From a bacterium UBP15_UBA6099 (lineage in GTDB: Bacteria; UBP15; UBA6099): a stretch of DNA of 8,401 nt. The notes beneath the pieces are model-generated. The model made no database searches. It was not told where the DNA came from and saw nothing but the letters and a program-made list of their open reading frames with translations. Position 1 is the stretch's first letter. Each line of letters opens with the position of its first letter. The translations under genes were made by a program, and so were the position numbers. The stretch lies in assembly GCA_002435745.1 (NCBI GenBank), contig DIWT01000054.1, positions 1-8,401 of the forward strand, given 5' to 3'. This document shows positions 6,469 through 8,401 of this stretch, one piece after another.

Positions 6469-6502
6469 AAAAAAATGCGGCGGCAACGAAGCAGTTCGCC
6501 GC
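6469..6502 (-). terminator. Intrinsic terminator on the minus strand, upstream of the activator gene
   Basis: On the minus strand a GC-rich stem (GCGGCG at 6502-6497 with CGCCGC at 6482-6477, extended inward by GTT/AAC past a 2-nt bulge, 6-nt loop) is followed by A and then seven T residues (6475-6469). No coding gene lies upstream on that strand, so it would end either antisense transcription from the activator gene or a small RNA. In the plus-strand transcript the same hairpin is preceded by A residues and is not a terminator. Confidence 0.55.
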
Positions 6503-6514
6503 TATGAAAATCGC

Positions 6515-6546
6515 CCCGGTTCGTCGGCTCTATCGACGAATCCGGG
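6515..6546 (+). repeat. Hairpin just ahead of the activator ribosome binding site
   Basis: CCCGG-TTCGTCG (6515-6526) pairs with CGACGAA-CCGGG (6534-6546) to give a 12-bp stem with one bulged T (6541) and a 7-nt loop. It ends only about 5 nt before the AAGGCGG ribosome binding site (6551-6557), so it could affect access of ribosomes, or insulate the site. No T-tract follows. Confidence 0.55.
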
Positions 6547-6565
6547 TTGAAAGGCGGCAGATGAG

Positions 6566-8113
6566 ATGCGCTCTAAGAATATAAAAAATATTGAATTATC
6601 CACTTTATACAGAGTCGCCGGTTTGCTCGGAACCGGGAAAGACTTGCACGGAACTCTCGTAGGAACCCTCGAACTGCTGGCGACTGAAATGGGAATGAGA
6701 CGGGGGATGATAACGCTGCTGCCGGGCAATTCGAGCGAGGCGCATCTGGACATTGCTCCGGCGATGAACGGCGCGGATGTCGATAAGGTCGTCTATGGTC
6801 CCGGGGAAGGGATAACCGGGCGCGTGTTGTCCGACGGCGAGCCGATTGTCATACCGAATCTAGGTAAAGAGCCGGGTTTTCTCGACCGCGCTGGTCTCAG
6901 AAAAAACGAAGACCTTTCAAAAATGTCTTTTATCTGCGTGCCGGTCAGATTCGGCGAGAATGTTATCGGCGCTCTGTCCGTGGACATTGAGGCCTGCGAC
7001 GGCGAAGAGTTGGAAGAGATGACGAGGTTCCTGTGCGGCGTGGCAGACATGATAGCGCCCGGCGTCGAGGCAAGGAGGAAGGAAGACGAGAGAAAGCGGC
7101 TCGAAATCGAAAACATAGGATTAAAAAAGCAGATAGAGCTTAAGTCAAAACCTTCGAATATCATAGGAAATTCGAGAGTGATGCACAGCGTTTATTTATT
7201 GATAAATCAGGTGGCGGACAGCGGGGCGACGGCGCTTATAACAGGCGAGACCGGCACGGGGAAAGAGCTTGCCGCGGCTGCGATACACAACGCAAGCCCC
7301 CGGCGGGCGATGCCTTTCGTTGCGGTAAGCTGCGCCGCGCTCCCGGAAACTCTGCTGGAGAGCGAGCTTTTCGGACATGAAAAAGGCGCGTTCACGGGGG
7401 CGCACGAGAGACGGGCCGGGAAGTTCGAGCAAGCCGCGGGCGGGTCCGTCTTCCTCGACGAAATCGGCGAAATGAGCCTTTCGTCCCAAGCCAAGCTTCT
7501 GCGCGTTCTTCAGACGAAGGAAGTCGAGAGGCTGGGCGGCGACAAACCGATTAGAGCAAACGTCAGGATAATCGCCGCCACGAACCGCGACCTCGAGCGC
7601 GCGGTGACAAACGGGGAATTCAGGGCGGACCTTTTTTACCGTCTCAACGTGTTTCCTATACACATGCCGCCGCTGCGCGAGCGGGGCGCCGACATCATGC
7701 TTCTGGCAGACCACTTCGTTCACAAGTATTCCGAAGAGTTCGGCAAAAAAGTGGAGCGGATATGTTCGCCTGCCATCGACGCGCTTATGGCATATCACTG
7801 GCCGGGCAACGTGAGAGAGCTTGAGAACTGCGTGGAGCGCGCCGTGCTGTTGAGCCAAGACGGAGTGATACATTCATATAATCTCCCCCCGTCGCTGCGC
7901 ATGAGAACGACGGAAGCGAAAACTGAAAAGGCGGGCTCTCTCGAATCGCTGCTTGAAGCGTACGAACGAGACCTGATAGAAGAAGCCGTCAAATACGCCG
8001 GAGGCAACCAGTCCGCCGCCGCCCGCGAACTCGGCACGACCAAACGCGTAATCCAGTACAAAACCGCGAAATACGGCATCGATTGTAGAAAATTCAAACC
8101 GACTTCCAAATAG
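6566..8113 (+). CDS. Sigma-54-dependent transcriptional activator, GAF-AAA+-Fis (NifA-like layout)
   Basis: Bacterial enhancer-binding protein that uses ATP to remodel RNA polymerase-sigma-54 at -24/-12 promoters. The 515-aa product has an N-terminal GAF sensory domain (about 27-165), a charged linker helix (168-195), and an AAA+ domain with Walker A GETGTGKE (227-234), the sigma-54-contact loop GAFTGA (274-279), Walker B VFLDEI (295-300), sensor I ATNRDL (338-343), the arginine-finger segment FRADLFYRLNVF (352-363) and sensor II GNVREL (414-419). A Fis-type helix-turn-helix lies at about 482-506 (NQSAAARELGTTKRVIQYK). There is no receiver domain, so it is not a classical phosphorylated response regulator; GAF domains in NifA-type proteins bind small ligands such as 2-oxoglutarate or respond to PII, either of which would fit here. 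The ATG at 6566 has AAGGCGG 8 nt upstream. Transcribed divergently from porin-amt-PII, it probably activates that operon. Its name (nifA-like or other) cannot be fixed from sequence alone. Confidence 0.93.
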   Translation: MRSKNIKNIELSTLYRVAGLLGTGKDLHGTLVGTLELLATEMGMRRGMITLLPGNSSEAHLDIAPAMNGADVDKVVYGPGEGITGRVLSDGEPIVIPNLGKEPGFLDRAGLRKNEDLSKMSFICVPVRFGENVIGALSVDIEACDGEELEEMTRFLCGVADMIAPGVEARRKEDERKRLEIENIGLKKQIELKSKPSNIIGNSRVMHSVYLLINQVADSGATALITGETGTGKELAAAAIHNASPRRAMPFVAVSCAALPETLLESELFGHEKGAFTGAHERRAGKFEQAAGGSVFLDEIGEMSLSSQAKLLRVLQTKEVERLGGDKPIRANVRIIAATNRDLERAVTNGEFRADLFYRLNVFPIHMPPLRERGADIMLLADHFVHKYSEEFGKKVERICSPAIDALMAYHWPGNVRELENCVERAVLLSQDGVIHSYNLPPSLRMRTTEAKTEKAGSLESLLEAYERDLIEEAVKYAGGNQSAAARELGTTKRVIQYKTAKYGIDCRKFKPTSK

Positions 8114-8169
8114 CTCAAAAACCGTTTGCTTGACTCTGCGGAAAAATAATCATAATACTAACTTCAATA
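8114..8169. other. Short intergenic stretch after the activator gene
   Basis: AT-rich sequence between the activator stop codon and the remnant frame that ends at 8170. I see no convincing terminator hairpin or T-tract for the activator gene here. Confidence 0.5.
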
Positions 8170-8382
8170 TCAGTTCCAACCCCGATAAATGTTTGCTTCT
8201 CTAAGGTAATCTTTTCTTGGATGATCCCTAGGGTCAGGCGGCAGCAGTATCCATTTTCTAAAATTACTCATAAAAGATTCTAAGCCGCCGTCATGGCCAA
8301 TTTCTTTGAGCTTATTTCTTTGCTTTTCGTTGATAATAATCTTTAACTCTTCATCGACGGCAATGAGAGATTTATCCCCGAA
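8170..8382 (-). pseudogene. Start-less 70-codon frame, possible remnant of an unrecognised protein
   Basis: On the minus strand an open frame of 70 codons ends at a TGA (8172-8170). Its translation looks protein-like, with charged helices and a Pro-rich turn: it contains AVDEELKIIINEKQRNKLKE and later RKWILLPPDPRDHPRKDYLR, and ends IYRGWN. It is preceded in frame by a TAA (8385-8383) and has no ATG, GTG or TTG before an internal Met at residue 38. An ATG at 8390 (MNNSG) reads into the region in a neighbouring frame, so a one-base frameshift near 8376-8379 would join them. Base composition is richer in A+T than the rest of the window. I do not recognise the family. It could be a decayed or horizontally acquired gene, a sequencing frameshift, or a chance open frame. 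Confidence 0.35.
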
Positions 8383-8401
8383 TTATTCATGAAACCCACT
8401 A

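Larger units (their letters stand above)
6108..6565. promoter_or_regulatory. Divergent regulatory region between the porin operon and the activator
   Basis: This 458-bp stretch has no credible gene. From left to right it holds the porin leader, a -24/-12 promoter facing left (6171-6186), an AT-rich segment (about 6160-6290), two similar palindromes (6298-6312 and 6328-6341), a candidate sigma-70 promoter facing right (6320-6347), and three hairpins (6368-6392, 6477-6502, 6515-6546) ahead of the activator gene. The middle hairpin has a T-tract on the minus strand. Confidence 0.8.

Noticed and set aside
7196..7873. Minus-strand open frame of 225 codons within the activator gene.
   Set aside because: Antisense to the AAA+ and sensor motifs of a clear gene; its His/Arg-rich translation has no family resemblance.
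1..8401. CRISPR arrays, toxin-antitoxin pairs, transposases, integrases, tRNA genes.
   Set aside because: No regularly spaced repeats, recognisable enzyme motifs or tRNA cloverleaf sequence were seen on either strand.

Overview
The window is chromosomal sequence from a Gram-negative bacterium: it encodes a signal-peptide-bearing outer-membrane beta-barrel protein, and every main gene has a strong GGAGG-type ribosome binding site. The coding part is moderately GC-rich. The phylum is not fixed by what can be read here. The PII protein and the GAF-AAA+-Fis regulator look more like those of PVC-group, Elusimicrobia or deltaproteobacteria-like lineages than of enterics, but that is only an impression. 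Seven protein genes are clear: six on the minus strand and one on the plus strand.

Positions 1-3500 hold a housekeeping minus-strand cluster transcribed yebC > ruvC > ruvA > argG. A putative sigma-70 promoter lies near 3463-3491 and a clear intrinsic terminator at 45-75. YebC is a YebC/PmpR-family protein, RuvC and RuvA are the Holliday-junction resolvase and the junction-binding protein, and ArgG is argininosuccinate synthase. ruvB, which often follows ruvA, is not here; argG takes its place.

Positions 3500-8113 hold a nitrogen-acquisition module. A minus-strand operon encodes a TorF/Gcw_chp-type putative porin, an Amt ammonium channel and a PII signal protein. It ends in a GNRA-looped hairpin at 3529-3556. 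Divergently transcribed is a sigma-54-dependent activator (GAF, AAA+ with GAFTGA, Fis-type HTH, no receiver domain). The 458-bp space between them holds a good -24/-12 promoter facing the porin operon (6171-6186). It also holds two near-identical palindromes centred exactly 30 bp apart and about 145 and 175 bp upstream of the predicted start, which is enhancer distance. One palindrome also fills the spacer of a candidate sigma-70 promoter for the regulator, suggesting activation of the uptake operon coupled to autorepression. The regulator's leader contains several hairpins, one of which is a good terminator on the opposite strand.

The parts read as a compact ammonium-scavenging circuit: outer-membrane entry (porin), inner-membrane conduction (Amt), gating and sensing (PII) and transcriptional control (GAF activator). 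The PII lacks the uridylylated Tyr51, so its signalling is probably by ligand binding rather than by GlnD-type modification. The right end (8114-8401) is AT-richer and holds only a start-less 70-codon frame that may be a gene remnant. I found no CRISPR array, tRNA, rRNA, insertion sequence or defence system.
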